Shown here: piece by piece, positions 1-6,874 of the stretch | How positions within the stretch are numbered: the first letter of the stretch is position 1 | Layout: each line of letters begins with the position of its first letter | Assembly (NCBI GenBank): GCA_039588335.1 | Contig: JBDGZZ010000111.1 | Span: 1 to 17,598 of the forward strand | From: G020351775 sp039588335 | Lineage (GTDB): Bacteria; Gemmatimonadota; Gemmatimonadetes; Gemmatimonadales; GWC2-71-9 | Length of the DNA: 17,598 nt | Direction of reading: 5' to 3' | Program-made: the position numbers and the translations under genes | Notes under the pieces: generated by a model | What the model was told of the DNA's origin: nothing | The model's database searches: none | The model's input: only the letters and a program-made list of their open reading frames with translations

Positions 1-327
1 CGCCGACGGATGCACCGGTAGGCGCACGATATTGGCGTTCCATCGGATCCGTGCCTCCTCGAACAGCGCCCGATTCCATTGTCCATCACGCTGCAGCTTG
101 GCGGGATCGGAGAACGAGAAACCGCGAAACATAACGGTGTCTCCTTCCGGCCCGAGGAAGCGGTTACCCTCCACGCTGATGAGGGGAAGGGAAGCAGAGC
201 TGTCCTGCCCCGCCGCGGTAACGGGGGCAAGACCGGTGGAAAAGAGTATGAGAACCGCGATGAAGGCCGCGCGTGCAGCGGCGGTCAAGGGACGCGTCGC
301 GGAGGGGCTTGCCGGAGACTCATTCAT
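1..327 (-). CDS. Secreted glycoside hydrolase family 5-like protein, 5' part only
   Basis: The reading frame starts at ATG 327 and stays open to the left window edge, giving 109 residues with the C-terminus missing. Residues 1 to about 41 form a signal peptide: polar start, hydrophobic core FIAVLILFSTGLAPV, and a likely cut near TAAGQ. The mature part has ISVEGNRFLGPEGDTVMFRG and then a stretch ending NANIVRLPVHPSA. This matches the first strand and first barrel element of GH5 (cellulase-type) enzymes, where a conserved Arg follows a short hydrophobic strand. The catalytic Glu residues lie outside the window, so the substrate cannot be read. AAGGTG upstream is a weak ribosome site. The other glycosidases nearby support a role in glycan breakdown. 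The GH5 call is fairly secure at fold level; activity is inferred. Confidence 0.72.
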   Translation of the reverse strand, partial: MNESPASPSATRPLTAAARAAFIAVLILFSTGLAPVTAAGQDSSASLPLISVEGNRFLGPEGDTVMFRGFSFSDPAKLQRDGQWNRALFEEARIRWNANIVRLPVHPSA

Positions 328-480
328 CAAGATCACCTTGCCGTTATAGATGTGAACGTCAAAGACATGTCTGTCAATGCGCTCGCAGGTACGCGATCCA
401 ATCGGCGCTATCTCACCTGATAACACTAGCGACAGGGTTACAACATATCGACCAGAGACTCAACAGTCGTGATCCGAGGC

Positions 481-636
481 GTGAACCACATATTTGGATG
501 CGGTTATCTGGTTGTTGCGTTTCTGCTACTCTTGCCGGTGCTAGCTTGGGCCGCACATTACGGATGTCCTCAGAGCAAGTCAGAACCAATCCCTCCGACG
601 GCTCCTGCCGTGACGGTCGAATTGATCGTTAGTTGA
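481..636 (+). CDS. Candidate 51-residue exported peptide
   Basis: A GTG-initiated frame (another in-frame GTG lies at 469) encodes 51 residues. The first half reads like a signal or anchor segment, GYLVVAFLLLLPVLAWAAHYGC. The rest is short, polar and Pro-rich, SEPIPPTAPAVTVELIVS, and ends at TGA 634-636. A GAGG at 476-479 is too close to GTG 481 to serve it, so initiation is doubtful. No family is recognised. It could be a small exported peptide, a remnant of a larger gene, or chance. The ordered hydrophobic-then-proline composition is the only positive evidence. Confidence 0.25.
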   Translation: MNHIFGCGYLVVAFLLLLPVLAWAAHYGCPQSKSEPIPPTAPAVTVELIVS

Positions 637-710
637 CTGAGTTCGTTCAACTTGGAGCACAATTGTCGCCGGTGGCCTCACGGCCCCGCCGTCAGACGAA
701 CGCCGTTGCA

Positions 711-734
711 GACGCCGCAGTAGACGTCGCAGTG
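711..734. repeat. Imperfect tandem 12-base repeat
   Basis: GACGCCGCAGTA at 711-722 is followed directly by GACGTCGCAGTG at 723-734 (10 of 12 bases equal). The preceding AACGCCGTTGCA looks like a more decayed third copy. It lies in the gap upstream of the small membrane ORF. No function is evident. Confidence 0.4.
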
Positions 735-826
735 TGACGCGCCCGCGGAAATCCGTCAGGCATTCCCTGACCTACAGCTCTCCCCCTGGTCCCCTCACCG
801 TAGTAGAATACGGTGTCCTCTCCAGG

Positions 827-1021
827 ATGATCGTGGTGCTCATTGAGATCGCCCTTGCTGTGCTGTTTCTTGTGGTCATCATCTATGTCACGTGGTTGTA
901 CCGTCAAGGCTCATTTCCCGTATCCCGCCTACGAAGAAATGCAAGACGCGCAGCGCACCGTTCACGGCGATTGGATCGCGAAGAGAACGATAACGAAGCG
1001 GGAGGGGACTCGTCGTCCTGA
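827..1021 (+). CDS. Small single-pass membrane protein, possibly frameshifted
   Basis: ATG 827 opens a 64-residue frame. Residues 1-24 form one strong transmembrane helix, MIVVLIEIALAVLFLVVIIY, followed by TWLYRQ and a very Arg-rich tail. Upstream CCAGG gives a poor ribosome site. The frame is also open back to a GTG at 734. The codon pattern of the helix part (mostly G or C in third position) weakens after about position 905. From there the +1 frame (ending at TAG 1044-1046) shows the better pattern and a more ordinary acidic/basic sequence, PYPAYEEMQDAQRTVHGDWI. The gene may therefore carry a frameshift, and its intact product would end at 1046. No family is recognised. Confidence 0.4.
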   Translation: MIVVLIEIALAVLFLVVIIYVTWLYRQGSFPVSRLRRNARRAAHRSRRLDREENDNEAGGDSSS

Positions 1022-1086
1022 GACTATATCGCTATCCTCCATGTAGCTTAGCGGGCAAAAACGCACGGCGCACTCTGCTGCCGGGA

Positions 1087-1099
1087 CCAGATTGTCTGG
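1087..1099. promoter_or_regulatory. Short inverted repeat upstream of the GH2 gene
   Basis: CCAGA-TTG-TCTGG is a perfect 5-bp inverted repeat with a 3-base centre, 37 bases before the GH2 start. It could be a half-site pair for a regulator of the glycosidase gene, but a repeat this short is common by chance. No convincing -35/-10 pair was found beside it. Confidence 0.2.
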
Positions 1100-1135
1100 C
1101 AATGTGACAACCACCATCAACAGATACTCGATACG

Positions 1136-3607
1136 ATGAGAAAACTGCTGCTGGTTCTCCCGCTTGCGGTCCTGGCATGCTCGGGGCCCGCTTGGTCGCC
1201 CGCAGAGATGCGGCTGCCGACACGGTGGTCCGGAAATGTGTCTCCAACCAATGCTCATCCGGAATACCCCAGGCCGATGATGCGTCGGACGGAGTGGAAG
1301 AGCCTCAATGGGCTCTGGGACTACGCGGTGACGGATCGTGATGCCGAACCTGTCGAGTACGACGGCAAGATTCTCGTGCCCTATCCCATTGAATCGGCAT
1401 TGTCGGGCGTCGCGGATACGGTCGGTGCATCCCGTCGTCTCTGGTATCGCGCATCGTTCGAGATGCCGGATGAATGGGCCGGGAAGCGCGTGCTGCTGCA
1501 TTTCGAGGCCGTCGACTGGGAGACACAGGCTTGGGTGAACGGGTTGGAAGCGGGATCTCATCGTGGCGGGTACGACCCGTTCGTTATCGACATCACTGGG
1601 TTCCTGGGCGATGGTGAACGCCATGAGCTGATAGTTGCGGTTTGGGATCCAACCGATGCCGGCACCCAGCCGCGCGGCAAACAGGTGAGCGAGCCGGGTG
1701 GCATCTTCTACACGTCGGTGACGGGGATCTGGCAAACGGTCTGGCTCGAGCCTGTTCCGACCGGCGCGATCGCCGATCTCACGATCACACCCGATATCGA
1801 TCGTGGTCGCGTGACGTTTGTAGTGGAAGGCAACGGAACGGGTAGTGGTGACCGGGTGGACGTTTCGATTTCAGCATCAGGCAGCGTCGTCGCAACCGCG
1901 AGCGGCGATGTGGATGCACCAATCGAGGTGGAGCTGCCCGATGCTCACCTGTGGTCCCCCGACGATCCATTTCTCTACGACGTCGAGTTCAAGCTGACGC
2001 GCGACGGAACCGCTGTCGACAGCGTTGAGTCGTATTTCGGCATGCGAAAGACATCGGTGGGCAGGGATCAGGACGGTGTGACTCGGCTGCTGTTGAACAA
2101 CGAGTTCGTATTTCAGATGGGACCGCTCGATCAGGGTTACTGGCCCGACGGTCTCTACACTGCGCCAACGGAACAGGCCATGGTGTACGACCTCGAGGTG
2201 TTGCAGGCCATGGGTTTCAACATGCTGCGCAAGCACGTAAAGGTGGAGCCGCGAACGTTCTATGCGTGGTGCGACAGAATGGGCATGCTGGTATGGCAGG
2301 ACATGCCGAACGCCGACATCCCTTTGGAGTCGCGCGGGTCTGACACTCCAACAGATGCGGATGCAACGCGTCAGTTCGAAACCGAGCTGGTACGAGTGAT
2401 CGACGCTCTGCGCAACCATCCCAGCATCGTGATGTGGGTGCCGTTCAACGAGGGTTGGGGGCAGTATGAGTCTGGTAGAATTGTCGATTTGGTGCGGACG
2501 ACTGATCCGACGCGACTGGTGAATCACGCAAGTGGCTGGTACGAGCGAAATGTCGGCGATGTGGTTGATCGTCACAACTATCCGGAACCGCGTCCGCCCA
2601 GGCCAGAGGGGAACCGGGCCGCGGTTCAGGGCGAGTACGGCGGCTTGGGCTTCAACGTATCGGGGCACATGTGGCAGGAAGAAGGGTGGGGTTACGCCTT
2701 GTTTCCCGATCAGGAGAGCCTCACGCAACGATTCGAGGAAATGCTGCTCGTGATCCAGGAGGCGGGTGAAAGCGGCGGATTGAGTGCTGCGGTTTACACG
2801 CAGACCACCGACATCGAGACGGAAAACAACGGGTTGATGACTTACGATCGCGAGATCACGAAGATCGATGCCGAAGCGATAGCTCTGGCGAATGCGGGTT
2901 ACCTGCCACCTCGAGTGGTCCGGCGCGCGCCGATCTTCGTGGATCGAGCCACGGTCGCCTTTGCGCCGCCGGCACCGGGCGGCGCGATCCGATACACCAC
3001 CGACGGCACCGATCCGTCGACTGCGTCGCCGTTGTACCAGGGGTCGTTCGAGATCGCCGAGTCTAGTACCATAAAGGCCCGCACGTTCTGGACGGACGGT
3101 ACCGTGAGTCGAGTGAGCACCTTCGTATTCACCGAGACTCGAACGAACGCGGCGGTGTCAGTGGAGATGGCCGAGCCTGGTCTACTGGTTGACTACGACG
3201 AGCAAGACGGGAGTTGGCGCGAGTTGCCGCAGTTCGATTCACTTGCTGCCGGCGCAACTACAGTCGCGACTCTCGTCGATCTGAGCGCAGCGCCGAGAAC
3301 CGAGAACTTCGGTCTCCGCTTCCGCGGCTACATTGACGTGCCGGAAGACGGTGTGTACGGCTTCCATCTGACGTCCGACGACGGTAGTCGCCTGTTCGTA
3401 GCTGGAGACCTTGTTGTGGACAACGACGGGATACACGGTGCAAGAGAGAGATCGGGATACGTGGCGCTTGCTGCCGGTTTACATCCGATCGAGATGGAGT
3501 TCTTCCAGGGAAGAGGTGGTGTGGACTTGGCGCTTCGCTACGATGGCCCCGGCTTCGACAGGCGTGAGGTACCAAGAGACGTGTTGTTCCGTTCCCAGAT
3601 ACCGTGA
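1136..3607 (+). CDS. Lipoprotein glycoside hydrolase family 2 enzyme with chitobiase-C and PA14 modules
   Basis: This 823-residue protein starts with a lipoprotein signal, MRKLLLVLPLAVLAC (lipidated Cys15). It then has a GH2 sugar-binding jelly roll (about 40-200, with SLNGLWDY), an Ig-like sandwich (about 205-300) and a TIM barrel (about 305-590). The acid/base is Glu439 in PFNEGWGQYE and the nucleophile is probably Glu500 in QGEYGG, so the active site looks intact. Residues about 593-670 form a chitobiase/beta-hexosaminidase C-terminal domain (IRYTTDGTDPS). Residues about 680-820 form a PA14 domain with HLTSDDGSRLFV, usually carbohydrate-binding. GH2 enzymes cleave beta-galactosides, glucuronides or mannosides; the exact sugar cannot be told here. 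The ribosome site is weak; the start was chosen because it gives the signal peptide. It is followed by a long hairpin and a convergent gene. Confidence 0.92.
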   Translation: MRKLLLVLPLAVLACSGPAWSPAEMRLPTRWSGNVSPTNAHPEYPRPMMRRTEWKSLNGLWDYAVTDRDAEPVEYDGKILVPYPIESALSGVADTVGASRRLWYRASFEMPDEWAGKRVLLHFEAVDWETQAWVNGLEAGSHRGGYDPFVIDITGFLGDGERHELIVAVWDPTDAGTQPRGKQVSEPGGIFYTSVTGIWQTVWLEPVPTGAIADLTITPDIDRGRVTFVVEGNGTGSGDRVDVSISASGSVVATASGDVDAPIEVELPDAHLWSPDDPFLYDVEFKLTRDGTAVDSVESYFGMRKTSVGRDQDGVTRLLLNNEFVFQMGPLDQGYWPDGLYTAPTEQAMVYDLEVLQAMGFNMLRKHVKVEPRTFYAWCDRMGMLVWQDMPNADIPLESRGSDTPTDADATRQFETELVRVIDALRNHPSIVMWVPFNEGWGQYESGRIVDLVRTTDPTRLVNHASGWYERNVGDVVDRHNYPEPRPPRPEGNRAAVQGEYGGLGFNVSGHMWQEEGWGYALFPDQESLTQRFEEMLLVIQEAGESGGLSAAVYTQTTDIETENNGLMTYDREITKIDAEAIALANAGYLPPRVVRRAPIFVDRATVAFAPPAPGGAIRYTTDGTDPSTASPLYQGSFEIAESSTIKARTFWTDGTVSRVSTFVFTETRTNAAVSVEMAEPGLLVDYDEQDGSWRELPQFDSLAAGATTVATLVDLSAAPRTENFGLRFRGYIDVPEDGVYGFHLTSDDGSRLFVAGDLVVDNDGIHGARERSGYVALAAGLHPIEMEFFQGRGGVDLALRYDGPGFDRREVPRDVLFRSQIP

Positions 3608-3642
3608 CCTAGAACCTCAAGTCTGAGCACTTCGGCTCATAA

Positions 3643-3681
3643 CAAGACCGATAGAGTGACTGCTCGGCTCTATCGGTCTTG
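3643..3681. terminator. Perfect 14-bp hairpin between convergent genes
   Basis: CAAGACCGATAGAG (3643-3656) and CTCTATCGGTCTTG (3668-3681) are exact reverse complements around an 11-base loop. The hairpin sits between the stop of the GH2 gene (3607) and the stop of the opposing gene (3704), so it would fold in transcripts from both sides. There is no T-run on either strand, so it is either a Rho-independent-like terminator without a U-tract or a 3'-end stabiliser. A smaller hairpin, TGAGC-ACTTCG-GCTCA, lies just before it. Confidence 0.7.
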
Positions 3682-3703
3682 CGTGAGTTTGGTGTACGCC
3701 TGT

Positions 3704-4255
3704 TCAGTTGCGGGAACCGATCGGCACCATCAGATGAGCGTACGGAGTACCCTTCCACATCACGTAGGGACCGCCGTTGTTCGGGTCCGTGGGAAAGGCT
3801 TCCAGCAGCTCGGCGGGGGCGAGAACCATCAGGTGTGTGCCCTCCTTGATCCATTCGTTGTCGTCGGTCGGACTTTCTGCATAAGGATCGATGTTGCTGG
3901 CGCCCGCGTCACCGGCAAGCATGTAAGAAAATGCGAGCGACTGGGCAGTATAGTCCTTCTTGTTCAGCCATGCGTCGGCCCATTTCATCCACTCGCTATC
4001 CATGCACATTGGTGCGGTGGCCGATAGCATTGGCGGCGTCGGCAGGCAGGTATATCCGTTTGAGCCTTCCCGCAGTACGTTGCCCTCCCAGTCGACAACC
4101 GTCGCGTGTTCTGCCATACCCGGCCACGCCGCGCTCAGCGCGTCCTTCACGACAGCCGCTTTGTCTTGTGCACGCGCTGTGAACGGGGCAAGCGTCAGCG
4201 CCGCGGCCAAACCGGTCACGAGAACGCGCGACATACGGTGTCTTCCTTCTCTCAT
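3704..4255 (-). CDS. Conserved-looking secreted protein of unknown function
   Basis: From ATG 4255 (GGAG five bases upstream) the product is 183 residues. ATG 4234, with AAGGAAG upstream, is an equally possible start and gives 176. A standard signal peptide, VLVTGLAAALTLAPFTARAQ, is cut after ARA. The mature part has no membrane segment. It has two Cys (63 and 77 in the short numbering; YTCLPTPP and APMCMD), which could form a disulfide, and ordered motifs such as VVDWEGNVLREGSNGYTC, TDDNEWIKEGTHLMVLAP and GGPYVMWKGTPYAHLMVP. I recall similar unnamed exported proteins in environmental genomes but know no assigned function. It is a single gene on the minus strand, with its own candidate promoter and a convergent hairpin at its 3' end. 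Confidence 0.8.
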   Translation of the reverse strand: MREGRHRMSRVLVTGLAAALTLAPFTARAQDKAAVVKDALSAAWPGMAEHATVVDWEGNVLREGSNGYTCLPTPPMLSATAPMCMDSEWMKWADAWLNKKDYTAQSLAFSYMLAGDAGASNIDPYAESPTDDNEWIKEGTHLMVLAPAELLEAFPTDPNNGGPYVMWKGTPYAHLMVPIGSRN

Positions 4256-4334
4256 TTGGTCTCCATTTCTCTGGATGATGAATCCGTTGTTTCCAGGTGT
4301 CCCAAGCTCTATTGGCACCCGAGAGCGACCGGAC

Positions 4335-4363
4335 AACCTAGCAGGTGACGCGGTTGCAGTCAA
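4335..4363 (-). promoter_or_regulatory. Candidate sigma70-type promoter for the secreted unknown protein
   Basis: Read on the minus strand, TTGACT (4363-4358) and TAGGTT (4340-4335) are separated by exactly 17 bases. The -35 matches five of six consensus bases and the -10 three of six. It would start a transcript near 4328, with a leader of about 70 bases before ATG 4255. It lies in the 247-base gap after the fructokinase stop, so the secreted protein need not depend on that gene's transcript. Confidence 0.35.
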
Positions 4364-4502
4364 TTTTGCACCCTTTTTCACATGGAGTGGTTCGGTTTGG
4401 TCGACACTGATCTGACTTGCAATAGCGGCGGACCGCTGTGACGCAACGGCTAGAAGAGATTCAATGGAAGCTAGTCTACACGGAGCCGACCACTGCGGCG
4501 TC

Positions 4503-5459
4503 TCACAGCCAAGCCGCCCCCCGCACGCCGCTCGAGTCGCCGTGCGCGTTCTGGAGGATTCGTGTGGTGACTTCGTCCGTGAATACATGTGGCTGAATCG
4601 CGGTCTGGGCTCGTTCGGCGAGGTGGGGGAGCTGCGACATGCCGCCACCCAGAACCACCACGTTCGGGTCTAAGATGTTGATCACCGTGGCGAGCGCCCG
4701 CCCCAACCGTTCGACGTACCTGTCGAGAGTCGCCAGAGCCGGTTCGTCTCCGTCGTTAGCGCTGGCCACGATCTCGTGAGTGGAGAGCGCAGTACCAGTA
4801 GTGGTTTCGTGATCGCGCTGCATCCCAGGCCCTGACAAGAACGTCTCGATACATGCGTGCCTGCCGCAGTAGCATACCGGGCCCGGTCGCTCCAGATCTG
4901 TCAGGTGGGGCAGGGCATTGTGGCCCCACTCGCCACAGATCTTCTGTGCTCCATCGAGCACCTGCTTATCCACGACGATCCCACCGCCCACGCCGGTGCC
5001 GAGGATAACCCCGAAGACGATCTTCGCATCCTTGCCCGCGCCATCGATTGCCTCCGACAGTGCAAAACAGTTGGCGTCGTTCATCAGGCGAACGGGACGC
5101 CCCAGCAGGTCCTCGAGATCTTTGTCGAGTGGATGCCCGATCAGCCAGGTCGAGTTGGCATTCTTCACCAGGCCGGTGACGGGTGAGACCGTTCCAGGAA
5201 CACCGATTCCGACTCTCCCACGGTCACCTGTGTGGTCGTCAGCCATCTCGATGAGCGTCTTTATCGCCTGAAGGGACCCGGCGTAATCCCTGGGTGTCTC
5301 GACACGCCTTCTAAACAGCTCGCCGCCTGATGGGTCGAGCGCAATCACCTCGATCTTGGTACCGCCAAGATCGACGCCTACGCTGGTCTGTCCGTCATGC
5401 CTGGTCGGTGTCAATGGCTTGCCGTGATCCTCATGGTCGAAGGAGACGCAATCGACCAT
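4503..5459 (-). CDS. mak: ROK-family fructokinase (Mak type)
   Basis: This 318-residue ROK kinase would phosphorylate a free hexose, most likely fructose, with ATP in the cytoplasm. It shows the phosphate-binding DLGGTK (30-35), the catalytic Asp128 in MNDANCFALSEA, the second ATP loop GTGVGGG, and the ROK zinc site: His180 in GEWGHN plus Cys196, Cys198 and Cys203 in CYCGRHAC. Several stretches agree closely with what I remember of E. coli Mak, including VKNANSTWL, INILDPNVVVLGGGMS and the C-terminal HGDSSGVRGAAWL. This favours fructokinase over NagC-type regulators, and there is no DNA-binding domain. Compared with E. coli Mak it has about 23 extra N-terminal residues rich in His and Asp, and no later in-frame Met precedes DLGGTK. 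GAGGAAAGGGGAG lies directly upstream. It is divergent from the Gfo/Idh gene. Confidence 0.9.
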   Translation of the reverse strand: MVDCVSFDHEDHGKPLTPTRHDGQTSVGVDLGGTKIEVIALDPSGGELFRRRVETPRDYAGSLQAIKTLIEMADDHTGDRGRVGIGVPGTVSPVTGLVKNANSTWLIGHPLDKDLEDLLGRPVRLMNDANCFALSEAIDGAGKDAKIVFGVILGTGVGGGIVVDKQVLDGAQKICGEWGHNALPHLTDLERPGPVCYCGRHACIETFLSGPGMQRDHETTTGTALSTHEIVASANDGDEPALATLDRYVERLGRALATVINILDPNVVVLGGGMSQLPHLAERAQTAIQPHVFTDEVTTRILQNAHGDSSGVRGAAWL

Positions 5460-5471
5460 CTCCCCTTTCCT

Positions 5472-5484
5472 CTATATTATATAG
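5472..5484. promoter_or_regulatory. AT-rich palindrome in the divergent promoter region
   Basis: CTATAT-T-ATATAG is an odd-length palindrome in an otherwise GC-rich gap between the divergent kinase and oxidoreductase genes. On the minus strand it contains a perfect TATAAT (5481-5476), but no matching -35 is visible at 16-18 bases. A start seven bases downstream would leave a leader of only about 10 bases for the kinase. On the plus strand it offers TATATT for the oxidoreductase. It may be a shared -10 region or an operator. Confidence 0.4.
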
Positions 5485-5548
5485 GGTTCTAGCCGTCTGA
5501 CTCCTAGCGGCCTATCGTAAGGCAGTCCCAGCCGAACAGGAGCAAGCC

Positions 5549-6874
5549 ATGACATCGCGACGCCATTTCGTGCGTGACTCCAGCATCGTATTCGGGGCAA
5601 TGATGTTCCCCCGTGTCTTGCGGGCCCGGGTCCGGAGGGTAGCTCCCAGCGACCAGGTCCGAGTGGGGGTGATCGGCTGCAACGGGATGGGATTCCAAGA
5701 CCTGCTCTCCATCCTCAAGATCCCTGAGGTTGAGTGCGGAGCGCTCGGCGACGTCGATGCCTCGGTGCTGAACCGACGCGCGGACGACGTCGAGGTCGCC
5801 ACCTCCGTCAGACCCGCCCTCTACTCCGACTTCCGCCGTCTCCTCGAAGATCCAAACATCGATGCGGTCATCATCGGGACTCCGGATCACTGGCACTGCC
5901 TCATGATGATCATGGCGTGCGAGGCGGGGAAAGACGTATACGTGGAGAAGCCCCTCGCCAATTCGATTGGCGAGTGCGATCTGATGGTCGCTGCCGCGGA
6001 GCAGTATGGAACGGTCGTCCAGGCCGGACAATGGCAGCGGAGCGGATCGCATTGGAGCGACGCGGCCGCGTACGTGCAGTCAGGGGAGATCGGCCGTATC
6101 CGTCTCGTCAAAGCGTGGGCGTACCAGGGATGGATGAAGGCCATACCGGTCAAGCCGGATGGTCCGGTCCCGGAAGGAGTCGACTACGATATGTGGCTCG
6201 GGCCGGCCCCAGACCGCCCGTTCAACCCGAACAGATTCCACTTCAACTTCCGCTGGTTCTGGGATTACGCGGGAGGGCTCATGACCGACTGGGGCGTGCA
6301 CATGATCGACATGGTACACTACGCCATGGGCGACGCGGGCCCGAAAGGTGTGGCGGCTAACGGAGGGAAGTTCGCTTACCCCGACGATGCGTCCGAGACA
6401 CCGGACACGCTGCAGGCCACCTTCGAGTTCGACGACTATTCGATGCTGTGGGAACACGCAACGGGGATCGATCTCGGGCCGTACGGGCGCAACCACGGCG
6501 TCGCGTTCATCGGGAATCGAGGAACGGTCGTAGCGGACCGCCAGAAGTGGGAGGTTATCCCCGAGACTGAAACCATCGACCGCAAGCTCTCCTACCTGAC
6601 CACGCCGATGCCGGTCCAGCAACGACGGGATGACGGTGGGCTGGATGCCCATATGGTGAACTTCGTCGAGTGTATCAAGACGCGGGAGCAGCCGAAGTGT
6701 AACGCAGCCGTGGCCGCCCGTGCGGCGGTGACCGCCCACCTCGGTAACATCGCGTTCCAGACGGACCGTCGGCTGACGTGGGATGACGCGACACAGACGT
6801 TCCCGCGTGACGAAGAGGCGAATGCAATGCTGTTGCCTGAGTATCGTTCACCTTGGACGCTCCCGTCGGTATGA
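5549..6874 (+). CDS. Tat-type Gfo/Idh/MocA family oxidoreductase
   Basis: This 441-residue protein is preceded by AGGAG six bases before ATG. Its N-terminus, TSRRHFVRDSS, has a twin-arginine motif followed by a short hydrophobic stretch, as in exported members of this family that carry tightly bound NAD(P). The Rossmann fold begins with VRVGVIGCNGMG (about 38-49). VIIGTPDHWH and the EKP motif (Lys134) follow. The C-terminal half has MTDWGVHMIDM, with Asp247 and His251 in the usual active-site positions. Family members oxidise or reduce sugar hydroxyls, often at C3 of glucosides. Its stop overlaps the start of the DUF1080 lipoprotein gene (ATGA), so the two are probably translated together and act on the same sugar. 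Export is inferred from the motif; the hydrophobic core is shorter than ideal. Confidence 0.9.
   Translation: MTSRRHFVRDSSIVFGAMMFPRVLRARVRRVAPSDQVRVGVIGCNGMGFQDLLSILKIPEVECGALGDVDASVLNRRADDVEVATSVRPALYSDFRRLLEDPNIDAVIIGTPDHWHCLMMIMACEAGKDVYVEKPLANSIGECDLMVAAAEQYGTVVQAGQWQRSGSHWSDAAAYVQSGEIGRIRLVKAWAYQGWMKAIPVKPDGPVPEGVDYDMWLGPAPDRPFNPNRFHFNFRWFWDYAGGLMTDWGVHMIDMVHYAMGDAGPKGVAANGGKFAYPDDASETPDTLQATFEFDDYSMLWEHATGIDLGPYGRNHGVAFIGNRGTVVADRQKWEVIPETETIDRKLSYLTTPMPVQQRRDDGGLDAHMVNFVECIKTREQPKCNAAVAARAAVTAHLGNIAFQTDRRLTWDDATQTFPRDEEANAMLLPEYRSPWTLPSV

Larger units (their letters stand above)
328..826. other. Intergenic stretch with only a tiny candidate ORF and small repeats
   Basis: About 500 bases separate the GH5-like gene from the next plausible gene. 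Three things stand out: a 10-bp perfect palindrome AGACATGTCT at 363-372, about 40 bases upstream of the GH5-like start, which could be an operator; a 51-codon ORF at 481-636 (separate entry); and an imperfect 12-base tandem repeat at 711-734. I see no RNA gene and no clear promoter pair. Confidence 0.5.

Noticed and set aside
692..907. Minus-strand 71-codon frame opposite the small membrane ORF
   Set aside because: It has a His/Asp-rich low-quality sequence, no ribosome site and no hydrophobic or domain pattern, unlike the plus strand at the same place.
1877..2728. Long minus-strand open frame opposite the GH2 gene
   Set aside because: It lies fully within the GH2 coding region, has no family motif, and its composition mirrors the third-position bias of the real gene.
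6080..6739. Minus-strand open frame opposite the Tat-type Gfo/Idh gene
   Set aside because: The plus-strand product has clear catalytic motifs throughout. The antisense product is rich in Arg, Val and His without any domain.
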